Positions 28,393-38,022 of a stretch of DNA of 64,000 bases are shown here, piece after piece (within the stretch, counting starts at the first letter, position 1; the number at the start of each line of letters is the position of its first letter). Position numbers and translations under genes: made by a program. The DNA comes from Sphingobacteriales bacterium (GTDB lineage Bacteria > Bacteroidota > Bacteroidia > Chitinophagales > Chitinophagaceae): NCBI GenBank assembly GCA_016708305.1, contig JADJGB010000008.1, forward strand, positions 1,178,001 to 1,242,000, read 5' to 3'. The notes under the pieces were generated by a model that was given only the letters and a program-made list of their open reading frames with translations, was not told the origin of the DNA and searched no databases.

Positions 28393-29701
28393 TTGCTTCT
28401 CCTTCTTTTGTTTCTTCTATAATCGGTACTTCGATTATTTCATTGGAGTTTTTATTTTCAACTCCTCTTGATACACTTAAAATAATTCCTATTGCCAGGC
28501 AGGTAAACAAAAAACTGGAACCACCCATACTTACAAGTGGAAGTGTAACACCGGTTACCGGAAACAGATTTACTGTAACCGCCATATTGACCATTGCCTG
28601 AATAGCGAGTGTAAAACTCAATCCCAGCACGAGAAATGCTCCGAAAGCATAAGGACATTTTTTAAATATGCGAATACATCGGTATAAAAAAACGATATAA
28701 ATAAATACGATAAATGCACCACCAAATAAACCATACTCTTCAATGATGATGGCAAAGATGAAATCGTTATAGGCCTGGGGCAAATAATCGCGGGTAGTAC
28801 TGTTGCCGGGGCCTACTCCTACAAAACCACCTTTGGCTATGGCTATTTTTGCCTGATTTACCTGATACATTTCATCATTATCTGCTTCTTTGCCGCCATA
28901 CATAAAATTCTCTACTCTTCCAATCCAGGTATCTACGCGTACCAAAAGTCCACTGCTTGCTTTTTTATTGGCTGAAGTTTGTGACGTAGCGCCAATATCA
29001 TCACCTTTGTTATGTCTTGCAATGGCAGCTGATATCAGCATGATTATCGGAATCATTGCGATACCGATAACCATCAGCAGATGTTTTGTGTTTACCCTGC
29101 CAATGAACAATAATGCCAAACAACTGGCTCCTAATAATAAAGCAGTGGATAAATTTGCAGGGGCAATTAGCAGACAGGTAATGGCAATTGGTGTTATCAC
29201 AGGTAGGAATCCTTTTTTAAAGTCCTTGATAATATGTTGTTTTCGACTTAGTAATCTGGCCAGATACATGAACAGCGCCAGTTTGGCCAGGTCAGAAGTC
29301 TGCATCGTCATATTGATTATGGGCAGCCTGATCCAACGCGTGCCTTCATTCATTTTTACACCAAAGAATAAAGTATAAACCAACAAAGGGATACTTACCA
29401 GAAACAGGAACAATGCAACTTTTGAATAGATGTTGTAATTAACCCTGTGTGCAAAATATACAATTGCAAATCCTATTAAAATAAATAAGACTTGTTTGAG
29501 CAGGTATATCTCTGTATTCCCTTTGTAGTTTTTATATGCTAAGGAGCCGGTGGCGCTATACACTGCCAGCAACGAAACCAATGTGAGTAATACGACCAGC
29601 GCCCAAATTACCTTATCTCCACCCGTATGCTTGTCGATAATAAACTCCCAATCATTGCTTTTGATTGCTTTGTTTTTTGGTATGTCTGTTGTTAATGACA
29701 T
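28385..29701 (-). CDS. ftsW: Lipid II polymerase/division protein FtsW
   Basis: FtsW is the SEDS-family glycosyltransferase of the divisome. The 438-residue protein has about ten TM helices. SEDS signatures are RWIRLPIINMTMQTSDLAKL (about 120-139), GVGPGNSTTRDYLPQAYNDF with FAIIIEEYGLFGG, and GVTLPLVSMGGSSF near the C-terminus. It lies between murD and murG, the usual dcw order. Confidence 0.95.
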   Translation of the reverse strand: MSLTTDIPKNKAIKSNDWEFIIDKHTGGDKVIWALVVLLTLVSLLAVYSATGSLAYKNYKGNTEIYLLKQVLFILIGFAIVYFAHRVNYNIYSKVALFLFLVSIPLLVYTLFFGVKMNEGTRWIRLPIINMTMQTSDLAKLALFMYLARLLSRKQHIIKDFKKGFLPVITPIAITCLLIAPANLSTALLLGASCLALLFIGRVNTKHLLMVIGIAMIPIIMLISAAIARHNKGDDIGATSQTSANKKASSGLLVRVDTWIGRVENFMYGGKEADNDEMYQVNQAKIAIAKGGFVGVGPGNSTTRDYLPQAYNDFIFAIIIEEYGLFGGAFIVFIYIVFLYRCIRIFKKCPYAFGAFLVLGLSFTLAIQAMVNMAVTVNLFPVTGVTLPLVSMGGSSFLFTCLAIGIILSVSRGVENKNSNEIIEVPIIEETKEGEASE

Positions 29702-29733
29702 TTTTTGTTTGACCTCCTAAGGAAAAATTATAT

Positions 29734-31071
29734 TTATAAATCAATAACTGCTTTTTTAAACTGAACGCCGCGGTCTTCATAATTTTTAAATAAATCAAAA
29801 CTAGCGCACGCAGGGCTCAGTAAAACCACATCGCCTTTTTCGGCATTACTAAATGCTACCTGAACTGCTTCCGAAGCGCTTGTGGTATCAAAAATCTTCT
29901 GCACTTTTCCATCAAATGCTTCGTGAATTCTGGAATTATCTACTCCGAGGCAAACAATCGCTTTTACCTTTTGAGCCATCAGTTCATTCAGTAGGCTGTA
30001 GTCATTCCCTTTGTCTAAGCCGCCCAATATCAGGATGGTTGGTTTGATCATGCTCTCCAGCGCATACCATGTAGAATTAATATTGGTAGCTTTGCTGTCG
30101 TTGATAAATTCAACGCCTCTGATAAAGGCTACCTGTTCCATCCGATGTTCCAGATTCTGGAATGTTTGTACTGCCTCTCTGATTTTTTCCTTACGAATTT
30201 CCATCGTAACGCCTGCTACACATGCTGCCATTGTATTGTATTGATTGTGTCTGCCTTTGAGTATAAAATCTTCTACACTCATGGTCATAAAATCTTCTCC
30301 TGTTCTTACGTACATATCGCCATCCTTAATAAAAGCCGTTCTGTTTTCGTGTGCCATGCTAATCGGTTGTTGGTTTGAGTGAATATTAAATTGGTTTATA
30401 TAATTCATGGTTACTTCATCGTCTTCATTGTAGATAAAGTAGTCGCCATTTTGTTGATTTTCTGTAATCCTGAATTTACTTTTTATATAATTTTCAAATT
30501 TATAATCGTAGCGATCCAGATGGTCTTCGGTAATATTGGTCAACACTGCAATGTATGGCCTGAAACTGACAATGTCATCTAACTGAAAACTGCTTACTTC
30601 TACTACATAAACAGGTTTGGGGTCGAGCGCCACCTGCTTTGCAAAGGATTCTCCGATATTGCCTACCAATGCTGCATCAATGCCTCCGGTTTTCAAAATA
30701 TGATATATAAGTGAAGTGGTAGTAGTCTTTCCGTTAGAGCCGGTAATCGCTATAATTTTACTGTCGTTCGCATAGCGATAGGCCAGTTCAATTTCACTGA
30801 TTATAGGAATACCTTTCTTGCGAATATTTTTTACCAGTTCATTTTTTTCAGGAATTCCCGGGCTTTTCATTATTTCATCAGCCGATAAAATTCTTTCCTC
30901 ATCATGTCCTCCTTCTTCCCATTTAATGCCTACATTGTTCAATTCGTTCCGATATATTTCTTTCAAAGAACCCGCGTCAGATAAAAACACGTCATACCCC
31001 TTTTGCTTTGCAAGCAAAGCCGCACCCACACCGCTTTCGCCACCTCCGAGTATGATTATTTTTTTCTTAAT
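29734..31071 (-). CDS. murD: UDP-N-acetylmuramoylalanine--D-glutamate ligase (start uncertain)
   Basis: MurD adds D-Glu to UDP-MurNAc-L-Ala. The ATP loop GSNGKTTTTSLIYHIL and NITEDHLDRYDYKFENY are clear, and the C-terminus ends ...FKKAVIDL. The N-terminal UDP-binding motif IIILGGGESGVGAALLAKQK begins before the only conventional start, the GTG at 31029, which would cut the motif. The frame upstream is open only to ATT at 31069-31071, giving about 445 residues, the normal length. So either ATT is used or one A is missing from the AAAAAAA run just downstream, which would connect to a TTG start further upstream. I annotate to 31071. Confidence 0.88.
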   Translation of the reverse strand: MKKKIIILGGGESGVGAALLAKQKGYDVFLSDAGSLKEIYRNELNNVGIKWEEGGHDEERILSADEIMKSPGIPEKNELVKNIRKKGIPIISEIELAYRYANDSKIIAITGSNGKTTTTSLIYHILKTGGIDAALVGNIGESFAKQVALDPKPVYVVEVSSFQLDDIVSFRPYIAVLTNITEDHLDRYDYKFENYIKSKFRITENQQNGDYFIYNEDDEVTMNYINQFNIHSNQQPISMAHENRTAFIKDGDMYVRTGEDFMTMSVEDFILKGRHNQYNTMAACVAGVTMEIRKEKIREAVQTFQNLEHRMEQVAFIRGVEFINDSKATNINSTWYALESMIKPTILILGGLDKGNDYSLLNELMAQKVKAIVCLGVDNSRIHEAFDGKVQKIFDTTSASEAVQVAFSNAEKGDVVLLSPACASFDLFKNYEDRGVQFKKAVIDL

Positions 31072-31095
31072 TTAATAGTTTTCAACTTTTTGTTA

Positions 31096-32309
31096 TTATC
31101 TCAACTTTAATGTTGCCAGACTTATTATTACCAACAGGATGGTTACAATCCAAAATCTGGTTACAATTTTTGCTTCATGATATCCTTTCTTTTGATAATG
31201 GTGATGTAGGGGACTCATTAAAAATAATCTCCTTCCCTCGCCATATTTACGTTTAGTGTATTTAAAATAAGTAACCTGAATGGTTACACTCAGTGTTTCT
31301 GCAAAATATACTCCGCAAAAAATAGGTATCAGTAATTCTTTGTGTACGATGATTGCTATGGCTGCTATTAATCCGCCTAAGGTCAGACTTCCTGTATCAC
31401 CCATAAAAACCTGCGCGGGGTAAGTATTATACCATAAAAATCCGACACATGCACCAATCATGGCAGCGAGGAAAATAGACAACTCTCCGAGGTTGGGAAT
31501 GTACATGATGTTCAGATAATCGGCAAATACAAAGTTGCCACTGGCATAGGCAAATATGCCGAGCGCTACTCCTATCAGCGCCGAGTGCCTGTTACCAATC
31601 CATCTAACCCATCTGTAAGATTTGAGCCATTTGAAACGGCAGTGATGATAAATATTACAATCAGGATGTACAGTACCCATGAATATTGCCTTAGTGATTC
31701 GGGTAATAATTTTGAATAATTAAATTCATGATTTTTTACAAACGGAATAGTGGTAACAGGCTCTTTGGTAATAACAAAGTTTTTTGGAACATTATTTACA
31801 TTTCTGGTAATGACAGAGGTGTCATTTTCTTTGGGTACACCTTTGTATTCGCGCCAGATGATTACATGGCTGTTGAAGTACAATACTGAGCCAACAATTA
31901 TTCCTAAACCTACCTGGCCCAGAATTTTAAACCAGCCTGCCAATCCGTCCTTATCTCCTTTTTTGTAAGGAATGCCTTGTTTCTTTGCTATTCTTTTGGC
32001 TCTCAATTTCAGATAATCATCCATAAATCCGATACCCCCCAGCCAAACTGTTGAAATCAGCATCAGAATGATATAAACGGTATTGAGCTTTGCAAACAGA
32101 AGGGTAGGGATTAATATTCCCAGGATAATGATAATGCCCCCCATTGTTGGCGTACCTTTTTTGGATTGTTCGCCTGCAAGTCCCAAATCTCTTACGCTTT
32201 CACCCACAAGGCTTCGGCGAAGCAGCCTGATTAAACGCTTGCCATAAATAAGCGTAATAGTTAACGCCAGGAGAACTGCCATCATGATTCTGAAGGTGAG
32301 GAAGTCCAT
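31096..32309 (-). CDS. mraY: Phospho-N-acetylmuramoyl-pentapeptide-transferase MraY (frameshifted)
   Basis: MraY transfers phospho-MurNAc-pentapeptide to undecaprenyl phosphate, forming lipid I. About ten TM helices. The catalytic FMDDYLKLRAKR (DD motif) and SNGSNLTDGLDGL are in the N-terminal frame, and the continuing SALIGVALGIFAYASGNFVF plus SPLHHHYQKKGYHE are in the C-terminal frame. A single missing base in GGCACTCGGCG at about 31585 separates the two. Corrected length is about 404 residues, as expected. Between murE and murD. Confidence 0.92.
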
Positions 32310-32415
32310 TAATGTTCTGCCGGAAAATTAATTCCGTTTTGTTTAAACCATTCAAATAAATGATATAACATGGCTTTTCTCCTTTTACTCTTTTTATTAA
32401 GAGATTTTTATTTGT

Positions 32416-33869
32416 TTAATAATTCAAAAAATCTTTTACGATTTCCTTATCATCAAAATGGTTTTTGATGCCCTTTATTTCCTGATAGTTTTCATGCCCT
32501 TTACCGGCTATCAAAACAATGTCTTCATTATTTGCCAAACTGAGAGCCGTTTTAATGGCCTCTTTTCTGTCAATGATTGAAATATATTTTTTCTTGCTGC
32601 TACCGGCACGCCATCCTCCATGTCTTTTATGATTTCGGCAGGGTCTTCAAACCTTGGATTGTCGCTGGTGAAGATGACCCTGTTACTGTGTTCACAGGCG
32701 ACTTCGGCCATAATCGGCCTCTTTGTTTTATCTCTGTTGCCGCCACATCCTACTACTGTAATAACCTGTTCAAAGCCCTTTCTCAGTTTTTTGATTGTGG
32801 CTAAAACATTCAGTAGCGCATCCGGCGTGTGTGCATAATCAACAATAGCAATTATTTTTGACTGTGGCGCTACAAGGTAATCAAACCGCCCATCAGCGCC
32901 ACTGAGCATGCTTAAGTGCTGGAGAATATTATGTTTCTCTTCGCCTAAGCAAATGGCAGTGCCATAAACAGCCAGAAGGTTGTATGCGTTAAATTCTCCA
33001 ATCAGTTTTAAGTAAACTTCCTGTTCATCAACCATTATATGCAACCCCATCATGCTGTTGTCCAAAATCTTTCCTTTGAAATCGCTGATAGATTTGAGGC
33101 TATAGGTTTTGATAGCGGCTTTAGTATTTTGAACCATTACCATGCCTCGTTTGTCATCATTATTGGTGATGGCAAAGGCCTGCATAGATAAGCCATCGAA
33201 GAAGCATTTTTTTACACGGATATATTCATCAAAGGTTTTGTGGTAATCAAGATGGTCATGAGTGATATTGGTAAAAATTCCGGCTGCAAAATCTAATCCG
33301 TCAATCCTATGCTGATGAATGGCATGTGAGCTTACTTCCATAAAGGCATAAGAGCAACCTTCGTCAACCATCTGCGCCAGCAGTTGATTGAGGTTTGCCG
33401 CATCAGGCGTTGTATGTGTAGCAGAAAGTACTTTCTTCCCAATTTTATTTTGAACGGTACTTATCAGTCCACAAGTATATCCTAATGAGGTGAAAAGTTT
33501 ATAAAGCAGGGTGGCAACGGTTGTTTTTCCGTTGGTGCCGGTTACTCCCACTAATTTTAATTTTTGAGATGGCAATCTGTAAAACTGATGTGCTATTTGT
33601 GCCGCAGCCGCAGCGGTGTTGCCCACCTGCACATATACGATTACTTCATTTGTTTTTAAGGGAAGAACTTCGCAGATGATAGCTATAGCGCCGTTTTCAA
33701 TTGCTTTATCAATAAACAGATGACCATCTGCTACCGTTCCCTTTACGGCAATAAAAGCCGCGCCCCGGCTCACTTTTCTTGAGTCAATACATATATCAGT
33801 AATATCAATGTCGGCATTGCCTTGCATTGATATCAATTTTGTTTTGTATAAAATGTCTTGCAGTTTCAA
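32416..33869 (-). CDS. murE: UDP-MurNAc-L-Ala-D-Glu:meso-diaminopimelate ligase (frameshifted)
   Basis: MurE adds the third peptide residue. ATP loop GVTGTNGKTTVATLLY (about 109-124), THDHLDYHKTFDEYIRVKK, and the DNPRFEDP motif, which in this family goes with meso-diaminopimelate. The frame shifts at about 32587 in GCAAGAAAAAATAT; one more A gives KKYISIIDRKEAIKTALSLA, then IAGKGHENYQ, and a TAA at 32416-32418. Corrected length is about 484 residues. It lies between ftsI and mraY. Confidence 0.93.
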
Positions 33870-33890
33870 GAAAAAATGATTTAAATAATT

Positions 33891-36023
33891 TTATGATAAC
33901 TCTAATAGAACTACCTGCCCTTTGTTAAAGCCTGCACCTGGCACAATAGACTGAGCGGATATCTTGCCCCTGCCCCTTGCCTGTACACGTAAACCTATTT
34001 GCTCCAATAACCTGATGGCATCTCTCAATCCCATGCCCTTTACATTAGGCATTAAATTGTTTTTTACGATATTGGTTTTTAAAACCGGCTTATGATTATT
34101 AGCATACATAGATGCCCACTGACTTTGCTGCACTGAATCTACAAACGGAATATTCATGCTGGTTAAAACATTTTTAAAGGATTGAGTATTGCCGGAATAG
34201 AAATAGGTATTGTTATCTTTTTCACCTTCGTAGCCCTTTGGTGTTTTGCGGTCAACACACATGGCATACAATTTTGTTGCCACTTCTCTGAATACCGGCG
34301 CTGCCACCTGCCCGCCGAAGTGCAAACCGCCACCCGGTTTTGTTCTTACTACAACTATGCAGGAATATTGAGGCGCATCTGCAGGGAAATAACCTACAAA
34401 TGAAGCCTGATACACCCGATGGCTATACTTGATAATGCCGTCGGCAACGTGTGCTGTTCCGGTTTTACCGGCCACTTTGAAAGGCATTCCCTTGAAAGCA
34501 TATTTTCCTGTACCTTCAGTAATAGCCATTTCAAGGCTTTCTTTTACTGCTTTTAATGTATTTTTTTTGCAAATATCATTTTCGATAACCTGTGGCTCCA
34601 TTTGTTTGATGACAACTCCTTTGTTTCTGATGCTGTTTACTAAATAGGGTTTCATCATTTTGCCGTCATTTGCTACTGCATTGTAAAGGGTGAGTGTTTG
34701 CAATGGGCTTACCTGCACCGCATATCCAAAACTCATGGTAATCATATTCATCAGCCCACCTTCGCCTTTGGCAAATGGTGCCAGACGAGGTTTAGGAATA
34801 TGTGTTAGGTCAATGGGAGAACGGGAGTCCATGTGATATTTTTTAATGTACTCACCAAATTCCGAAGGGTTATTGCCAAATCCTTTATAAGCCATTTTGC
34901 TGAGACCTACATTGGAACTGTGCGCCAAAGCTTCTTCAACCGTAACTACAGATTTGCGAGTACGTTCTGCATCATAAACAACCCTGGGGCCTACCTGCAT
35001 CTTTCCGGCTGTACCTATATCTATCAGGTCGTTGGGTTTGGAAGTGCCTTTGTCCAAAGCCGCCATAAAGGTTACAAGCTTAAAGGTAGAGCCCGGCTCG
35101 GTAACACGCAGGGCGTAATTGTCATCTTCCCAATAAAGATTGCTGTTGTCCATTTTACCAAGATTGGCAATTGCTTTAATCTTTCCTGTTTTGGTTTCCA
35201 TTACTATGCAGGTGCCGTATAGGGCTTCAATTTGCTGCATCATGCGAAGAAGCGCCAGTTCGGTTATTTCCTGCATGTTAACATCAATATTGGTATAAAT
35301 ATCTTTTCCATTTTCGGGTTCTACCTGAAAACCTTCAACCGGTACGGCGCCGCCCGAAATGAAGCGAACTAACCGCTGTCCGTTTTGACCGTTCAGCAGG
35401 CTGTCGTAACTCATTTCAAGTCCCACATTCATTTTTTTAACCTTGCCGTCGCTGTTAATATATTCGCGGCTGAGACCCACCGTACGGTTTGCCAGCAAGC
35501 CGAAGGGTGCAATGCGTTTGCTGCTTTGTTCTACTATGATACCGCTTTTGTTTTTGCCGAGTTTTGCAAGTGGAAATTCGCGGAGGGCTTTGTAATCTTC
35601 AAAAGTGATTTTCTTTTTCAGGGAAAAATATCTTGTTCCTTTTTTATAGGCTGCATCAAATTCGGCTCTGTACTGTTTGGCTGATTTGTCGCCATAATAC
35701 TGAGACATAGCTGTTGCAAATGAATCAATATACTGATGATATATTTTGCCGTTTTTATCTCTTAATCCATCAGCTTTGAAGTCAATATAAATATCAAACT
35801 GTGGCAGGGAGGTACTCAACATTTGGCCATCTTCACTGTAGATGGTTCCCCTGTCGGCATTGATTTCTACTATTTTCTGGTGCATACTATCGCCCATGCT
35901 GCGCCAGTGGTCTCCCTGCGCCTGCTGAATGATGGTAGCCTTGCCCAAAATAAAAACAGATAGAAGTACAATCCCGATAAAACCGAGATACACTCTCCAT
36001 AATATGTCTTTCTTGATTTCCAA
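33891..36023 (-). CDS. ftsI: Division-specific penicillin-binding protein FtsI/PBP3 with PASTA domain
   Basis: FtsI is the septal transpeptidase. One N-terminal TM helix (VYLGFIGIVLLSVFILGKA, 11-29), a PBP dimerisation domain, then the transpeptidase domain with catalytic Ser312 in STFK, SxN at 369-371 (SSN) and KTGTAHV. A single PASTA domain closes the 710-residue protein (MPNVKGMGLRDAIRLLEQIG ...). It starts 11 bases after the ftsL stop. Confidence 0.96.
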   Translation of the reverse strand: MEIKKDILWRVYLGFIGIVLLSVFILGKATIIQQAQGDHWRSMGDSMHQKIVEINADRGTIYSEDGQMLSTSLPQFDIYIDFKADGLRDKNGKIYHQYIDSFATAMSQYYGDKSAKQYRAEFDAAYKKGTRYFSLKKKITFEDYKALREFPLAKLGKNKSGIIVEQSSKRIAPFGLLANRTVGLSREYINSDGKVKKMNVGLEMSYDSLLNGQNGQRLVRFISGGAVPVEGFQVEPENGKDIYTNIDVNMQEITELALLRMMQQIEALYGTCIVMETKTGKIKAIANLGKMDNSNLYWEDDNYALRVTEPGSTFKLVTFMAALDKGTSKPNDLIDIGTAGKMQVGPRVVYDAERTRKSVVTVEEALAHSSNVGLSKMAYKGFGNNPSEFGEYIKKYHMDSRSPIDLTHIPKPRLAPFAKGEGGLMNMITMSFGYAVQVSPLQTLTLYNAVANDGKMMKPYLVNSIRNKGVVIKQMEPQVIENDICKKNTLKAVKESLEMAITEGTGKYAFKGMPFKVAGKTGTAHVADGIIKYSHRVYQASFVGYFPADAPQYSCIVVVRTKPGGGLHFGGQVAAPVFREVATKLYAMCVDRKTPKGYEGEKDNNTYFYSGNTQSFKNVLTSMNIPFVDSVQQSQWASMYANNHKPVLKTNIVKNNLMPNVKGMGLRDAIRLLEQIGLRVQARGRGKISAQSIVPGAGFNKGQVVLLELS

Positions 36024-36034
36024 TTTTTTCTATT

Positions 36035-36359
36035 TCAGTTCGTCCATAATGAGTCTTTCAAAACGTAAGGTGATTCTTCCAGTTCGTTCAATCCAAGAGG
36101 CTGTAGCGCTTTTGCCAGTTCGCCGGGTTTGCTTCTAAACATCACTTCGCTTTTCAAACTTTTGTACTCCCACCTAATTCCTTTACCTCTTTGCCAGTGC
36201 ATTTATCTTTCTTACTGTTTTGTCGGCGGTGTGTCCATTATATATATATAGGAGCGCCAGTGATGTCAAGAAAATTAAAAACGGTACCTGTTTCACTATG
36301 GATTGATAATTCAACCATTTCTTCCAATTCAGTTTTATCATTTTAAATAGGTTCGTCAT
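36035..36359 (-). CDS. ftsL: FtsL-like small division protein (two frameshifts)
   Basis: This gene has no long continuous frame and is easily missed. From ATG 36357-36359 the frame encodes MTNLFKMIKLNWKKWLNY, a TM helix (VPFLIFLTSLALLYIYNG) and the start of a helix (KTVRKINALAK). Adding one A near 36185 and one base near 36170 gives EVKELRWEYKSLKSEVMF, then SKPGELAKALQPLGLNELEE and a TGA at 36035-36037, for about 109 residues. A short cytoplasmic part, one TM and a coiled coil followed by the Leu-rich end are what FtsL/Bacteroidota FtsL-like proteins show, and the position between rsmH and ftsI is canonical. Confidence 0.82.
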
Positions 36360-36392
36360 CTTCTGTTCAATGACTTTGTTTTACTATATATA

Positions 36393-37298
36393 TTAAACTA
36401 TCTTTTCTGCTATTCTCAACTTTGCACTTCTGGAGCGCGGATTTTGTTTTATTTCTTCGGAAGATGCCACTATCGGTTTTTTTGTGATAATTTTCAGACT
36501 GTTTTCCTTGTTACTGTTGATAAACGGATTTTCTATTTCTTCTTCAAAACTTCCCTGACGGAAAAAATGTTTTACCAGCCGGTCTTCGATGGAATGAAAG
36601 GTGATGACAGCAATTCTTCCACCTGGATTCAATAGCGCCACAGATTGCTGCAGCATTTCCTTTAAAGCGCCCAATTCGTCATTCGCTTCTATACGTAGCG
36701 CCTGAAATACCTGTGCAAAGTATTTATTAGGATTCCCTTTTACGATTTCCCGTAAGGCATTTTTAAAGGCATCAATGGTTTTTAGCGAAACAGTATTTCT
36801 TACTGATACAATGGTTTTTGCCAGTGTTTTGGCGTTGGTTACCTCGCCATAACGCTCAAACAGCTTGTGCAACTGAAGCTCGCCATAGTTTTGAACCACA
36901 TCAAAGGCGGTTTTTGTTTGCCTTCTGTCCATTCGCATGTCCAATGCTGCATTGAAGCGGGTGCTGAATCCTCTTTCGGCTTCGTCGAACTGATGGCTGC
37001 TCACTCCCAGATCGGCAAGCAGACCGTCCACTTTATCTATTTCATGTAATTTCAAAAAGCGGCTGATATGCCTGAAATTTTGTGGAATAAATAATACCCT
37101 GTTGTCGTCTGGAAGATTTTTGGCTGCATCTGCATCCTGGTCAAAAGCGATCAGTTTTCCCTCACCGCCCAATTTTTCCAGAATAGAACGGGAATGACCG
37201 CCACCGCCAAAAGTGCAATCGAGGTAGAAACCATCAGGTTTTATTTGCAAACCCTCAATCGTTTCTTTCAGCAGTACCGGCACATGATATTCTTGCAT
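36393..37298 (-). CDS. rsmH: 16S rRNA (cytosine1402-N4)-methyltransferase
   Basis: RsmH (MraW) methylates C1402 of 16S rRNA using SAM. N-terminal HVPVLLKETIEGL and the SAM-binding DCTFGGGGHSRSILEKL (about 28-44), then ADLGVSSHQFDEAERGFS and the C-terminal FHSIEDRLVKHFFR and PRSRSAKLRIAEK. 301 residues, standard. It follows mraZ by 26 bases. Confidence 0.96.
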   Translation of the reverse strand: MQEYHVPVLLKETIEGLQIKPDGFYLDCTFGGGGHSRSILEKLGGEGKLIAFDQDADAAKNLPDDNRVLFIPQNFRHISRFLKLHEIDKVDGLLADLGVSSHQFDEAERGFSTRFNAALDMRMDRRQTKTAFDVVQNYGELQLHKLFERYGEVTNAKTLAKTIVSVRNTVSLKTIDAFKNALREIVKGNPNKYFAQVFQALRIEANDELGALKEMLQQSVALLNPGGRIAVITFHSIEDRLVKHFFRQGSFEEEIENPFINSNKENSLKIITKKPIVASSEEIKQNPRSRSAKLRIAEKIV

Positions 37299-37324
37299 GA
37301 CGTGGAATTTTATTTACACTCACC

Positions 37325-37774
37325 CTAACTACCGCCCATTACAATACTTGCCAAATCATTAAATGCTTCCGGTGAAAATGAATCAAAGAACTGTTTGTAC
37401 TTATTGCTATCCCATATTTCCATTTTGTTACCCGAGGAGGCCATCACCAGATCCTTCTGAAGCGAAGCGTACTCCCTAAGCGCCGGAGGCAGTAATAATC
37501 TTCCCGCACTATCCGGCTCAACAAAAGTTGCTCCGTTTAAAAAATAGCGTTTAAACTCCCTTACCTTTGGGTCAAAATCATTCAGCGCATTTATTTTCTC
37601 GGCTAATGGTGTCCATGAGCTAAGTGGATAAAGGCTTAGACAATTTTCAAAACCGCGATTTATGACAAAGCGATCAGCATCTTCGGCAGACAACTGCTTT
37701 TTGAACCCGGCAGGGAGCAAAAAGCGGCCTTTGCTATCCAATGTTGCTTCATATTCGCCTAATAAAATTGCCAT
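37325..37774 (-). CDS. mraZ: Transcriptional regulator MraZ
   Basis: MraZ is the DNA-binding regulator at the head of dcw clusters. Two AbrB-like half-domains are visible: LDSKGRFLLPAGFKKQL and PDSAGRLLLPPALREYA, each with the (D)xxGRxxLP pattern. I choose ATG 37772-37774 (MAILLGEYEAT), the family start, rather than the upstream GTG at 37810, because the region before it is not conserved-looking and overlaps the probable operator and 5' leader. Length is then 149 residues, typical. First gene of the cluster. Confidence 0.93.
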   Translation of the reverse strand: MAILLGEYEATLDSKGRFLLPAGFKKQLSAEDADRFVINRGFENCLSLYPLSSWTPLAEKINALNDFDPKVREFKRYFLNGATFVEPDSAGRLLLPPALREYASLQKDLVMASSGNKMEIWDSNKYKQFFDSFSPEAFNDLASIVMGGS

Positions 37775-37805
37775 TTTTGAAAATTGGGTAAAAATTACTT
37801 TTATT

Positions 37806-37830
37806 ACCACAAAATAACACTTTTTCCCAC
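37806..37830 (-). promoter_or_regulatory. Candidate MraZ operator (10-bp-period repeats)
   Basis: On the minus strand three GTG-led pentamers are spaced exactly 10 bases apart: GTGGG, GTGTT and GTGGT, each followed by 5 A/T bases. E. coli MraZ is known to bind pentamer repeats with a 10-bp period upstream of mraZ, so autoregulation is plausible. The site lies just downstream of the promoter at 37839-37869, around the expected transcription start. Confidence 0.55.
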
Positions 37831-37838
37831 TTAATTAC

Positions 37839-37869
37839 CAAATTTATGTAGAATTCATTTATCCACAAA
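37839..37869 (-). promoter_or_regulatory. Promoter of the dcw cluster
   Basis: On the minus strand, TTTG (37866-37869), a 19-bp spacer and TAAATTTG (37839-37846) match the Bacteroidota primary sigma consensus TTTG-N19-TAnnTTTG exactly. The start of transcription would be near 37831, about 57 bases before the chosen mraZ ATG. Confidence 0.7.
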
Positions 37870-38022
37870 ATAAAATTGGCTGAAACCCTTTACGGGTCTG
37901 TGTTTTATTGATTTTTAAGAAAAAATTTTGATTTTTGATGTGCATAAGCTGTGGATTATGGTTAAAAATATGTGCATAAGCATAAAGAATCTATTATTTT
38001 GAACAATTTAGAAAAAAACTGA

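Noticed and set aside
37775..37810. Upstream start of mraZ at 37810
   Set aside because: It would add 12 non-family residues and overlap the probable operator; MAILLGEYEAT is the conserved N-terminus.
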